A stretch of 44,365 bases of DNA, taken from contig CAKQSI010000017.1 of the NCBI GenBank assembly GCA_934272745.1, positions 1 through 44,365 on the forward strand, read 5' to 3'. The position numbers and the translations under genes were made by a program. The stretch comes from an uncultured Clostridia bacterium (GTDB lineage: Bacteria; Bacillota; Clostridia; Christensenellales; Borkfalkiaceae). Positions 42,745 to 44,365 of the stretch are shown in pieces. Position 1 is the stretch's first letter; each line of letters starts with the position of its first letter. A model generated the notes under the pieces. The model saw nothing but the letters and a program-made list of their open reading frames with translations. It was not told where the DNA came from and searched no databases.

Positions 42745-42903
42745 GGCAATGAAACGGGAAACCGCGCCCGTAATAGCAAGGCGATCATTGATCCCGCAAA
42801 AATTTACGCTTTTCAGGTCAAATTTTAACGCACGGGGCAAAATTTTCCGCCGCCGCGGTCGATTTTTGTCCGTAAAACCAAGCAAAAAAGTAAAATTTCC
42901 GCA

Positions 42904-42932
42904 TTGAAGTTTTCCTTGAAAACGGGTATAAT
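42904..42932 (+). promoter_or_regulatory. Promoter of fucO
   Basis: TTGAAG, a 17-bp spacer and TATAAT. The leader to the fucO start is about 90 nt. Between this promoter and the divergent HD gene promoter, nothing else is seen. Confidence 0.85.
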
Positions 42933-43031
42933 AAACGTAGAAAATCTCCCCGCATGCGGCAAAAACGGTTGAAAACCCGTCTTCTTTCTAAACCGCAGGG
43001 GGAAATCGAGAATAAAAAAGGGGTAAAAATT

Positions 43032-44177
43032 ATGGCAAGAATCGTACTCAACGAAACTTCTTATCACGGTGCGGGCTGCAGAAACGAAATCGCTGCGGAA
43101 TGGAAAAAACGCGGACTGAAGAAAGCCTTCGTCTGCTCCGATCCCGACCTTGTAAAATTCGGCGTAACGCAAAAAGTGCTGGACGTATTGCAAAATGCGG
43201 ACATTCCCTACACGCTTTTCTCCGAAATCAAAGCCAATCCCACCATTGAAAACGTCCTTTCGGGCGTGAAAGCGTTCAAAGAAAGCGGTGCGGACGGCAT
43301 CATCGCCATCGGCGGCGGCAGTTCGATGGACACGGCAAAAGCAGTGGGCATCATCATCGCCAATCCGGAATACGCCGACGTGCGTTCGCTGGAAGGCGCG
43401 CAGGACACCAAGCATCCGTCCGTACCCATCATTGCCGTTCCGACCACGGCGGGAACCGCTGCCGAAGTCACCATCAACTACGTCATCACCGACGTGGAAA
43501 AGAAGCGCAAATTTGTCTGCGTGGACGTGCACGACATCCCCGTCTGCGCGGTCGTCGATCCCGAAATGATGGCGAGTATGCCCAAGGGCTTGACCGCCGC
43601 AACCGGCATGGACGCCCTGACGCACGCGATCGAAGGCTATATTACCAAAGCCGCGTGGGAAATGACCGATATGTTCCACTTAAAAGCCATCGAGATCATC
43701 TCCCGTTCGCTTCGCGGCGCGGTGCAGAACACGAAAGAAGGGCGCGAAGGCATGGCGCTCGGACAGTATATCGCCGGCATGGGCTTCTCCAACGTCGGAC
43801 TGGGCATCGTACACTCCATGGCGCACGCGCTGGGCGCGGTTTACGACACGCCGCACGGGGTTGCGAACGCCATTCTTCTGCCCGCCGTTATGGAATATAA
43901 CGCCGACGCCACGGGCGAAAAGTACCGCGATATTGCCCGCGCGATGGGCGTTCCCGGCACCGAACGCATGACGCAGGCGGAATACCGCAAAGCCGCGGTG
44001 GACGCCGTCCGTCAACTTTCCAAAGACGTGGGCATTCCGCAGGATCTGAAAGCCATTGTAAAGAAAGAAGACGTGGACTTCCTTGCGGAATCGGCAATGA
44101 ACGACGCCTGCCGCCCCGGCAACCCCAAGGATCCCACGAAAGAAGACATCGTAAATCTGTACCTGTCGCTGATGTAA
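43032..44177 (+). CDS. fucO: Lactaldehyde reductase-like iron-containing alcohol dehydrogenase
   Basis: A 381-residue group III (iron-dependent) alcohol dehydrogenase, the usual length of FucO. IAIGGGSSMDTAKAVGI (about residues 93-109) is the NAD-binding motif. PTTAGTAAEVTINYVITD, VDVHDIPVCAVVDPEMM and GMDALTHAIEGYIT follow the FucO pattern closely, and the metal ligands lie in the Asp-His and later VHSMAHALGAVYDTPHGVANAI. The enzyme interconverts L-lactaldehyde and 1,2-propanediol (or related alcohols), regenerating NAD+. It has its own promoter, with only a weak AAGGGG ribosome binding site. No fucose or rhamnose genes are next to it in the window, so it may serve general alcohol metabolism. 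Confidence 0.9.
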   Translation: MARIVLNETSYHGAGCRNEIAAEWKKRGLKKAFVCSDPDLVKFGVTQKVLDVLQNADIPYTLFSEIKANPTIENVLSGVKAFKESGADGIIAIGGGSSMDTAKAVGIIIANPEYADVRSLEGAQDTKHPSVPIIAVPTTAGTAAEVTINYVITDVEKKRKFVCVDVHDIPVCAVVDPEMMASMPKGLTAATGMDALTHAIEGYITKAAWEMTDMFHLKAIEIISRSLRGAVQNTKEGREGMALGQYIAGMGFSNVGLGIVHSMAHALGAVYDTPHGVANAILLPAVMEYNADATGEKYRDIARAMGVPGTERMTQAEYRKAAVDAVRQLSKDVGIPQDLKAIVKKEDVDFLAESAMNDACRPGNPKDPTKEDIVNLYLSLM

Positions 44178-44285
44178 GGCGGCAACGGAAGCCAACGCGC
44201 AATCTTACGCAAGGCGGAACGCAAGCCGAAGTATAGACCGAACGAAAAACGGCGTTCGTATTGAAACACGAACCGAAACACCTTG

Positions 44286-44303
44286 CCGATTTTTTAAAAT
44301 CGG
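44286..44303. other. 18-bp palindrome
   Basis: CCGATTTTTTAAAATCGG lies about 110 bp past the fucO stop. It can form an AT-rich hairpin but has no clear T-run after it. Confidence 0.5.
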
Positions 44304-44330
44304 AAATAACATTTGATCCATAAAAAGTGG

Positions 44331-44360
44331 GGCGCGCGGCGGAAATTTCCGCCGCGCGCC
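44331..44360. terminator. 30-bp perfect palindrome at the window edge, probable terminator
   Basis: GGCGCGCGGCGGAAA and its exact complement lie back to back. The flanking TTTTTA on the minus-strand side could serve as a T-run for a convergent gene beyond the window. Confidence 0.55.
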
Positions 44361-44365
44361 GGTGT

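Overview
The window looks like a chromosomal segment of an anaerobic, fermentative low-to-mid-GC Firmicute (class Clostridia; a Christensenellales-type gut commensal is plausible but not proven). The basis is a Na+-pump decarboxylase pair, D-lactate dehydrogenase, a FucO-type alcohol dehydrogenase, clostridial-style ABC and MATE exporters, strong AGGAGG-type ribosome binding sites and consensus 17-bp-spaced sigma-A promoters. The dnaA-recF-mnmG block at 27.7-32.2 kb places the window close to the replication origin region. Housekeeping DNA is GC-rich; one block (9.7-11.2 kb) is clearly AT-rich and looks foreign.

Layout. 0-3 kb: one copy of a 295-bp MITE-like element, then oadG and oadB (minus strand) lying downstream of a yybP-ykoY-type manganese riboswitch with its own promoter and terminator, then tRNA-Asn. 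3-9 kb: nitroreductase, pyruvate kinase, an FAD-dependent oxidoreductase and a trehalase-like glycosidase. 9.36-9.6 kb: a candidate structured RNA on the minus strand. 9.7-11.2 kb: AT-rich hypothetical genes, one of them interrupted at a canonical -1 slippery heptamer. 11.5-17.5 kb: hpt, a cation/proton antiporter, a CobW-like GTPase and a DUF2156-GNAT fusion. 17.8-24.5 kb: GH31 and GH3 glycosidases and a MATE exporter. 25-28.8 kb: the second, inverted MITE-like copy, ldhA, an exported nuclease/phosphatase-fold protein and recF. 28.9-32.2 kb: dnaA and mnmG, divergent from recF. 32.3-34.3 kb: a large leucine-rich-repeat lipoprotein. 35-39.4 kb: a TetR-type regulator divergent from two ABC ATPases and a permease, with a palindromic operator candidate between them. 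39.6-44.4 kb: a TerB-like protein, an M29 aminopeptidase, an HD hydrolase that appears leaderless, and fucO.

How the genes fit together. GH31, GH3 and the trehalase-like enzyme release sugars; pyruvate kinase, D-lactate dehydrogenase and FucO handle glycolysis and redox balance; OadB/OadG convert decarboxylation energy into a Na+ gradient, with the biotin-dependent alpha subunit encoded elsewhere. Exporters and their TetR regulator suggest defence against toxic compounds.

An unusual general feature is that many intergenic regions carry their own short tandem array (units of 13 to about 78 bp, a different unit each time). In two places, and less clearly a third, the array or echo includes the 3' end of the adjacent gene. 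The most notable leads are the manganese riboswitch upstream of a sodium-pump operon, the structured RNA near 9.5 kb, the MITE-like pair with hairpin ends, and the in-frame A AAA AAG slippery site. All assignments were made by reading the sequence; no database search was run.
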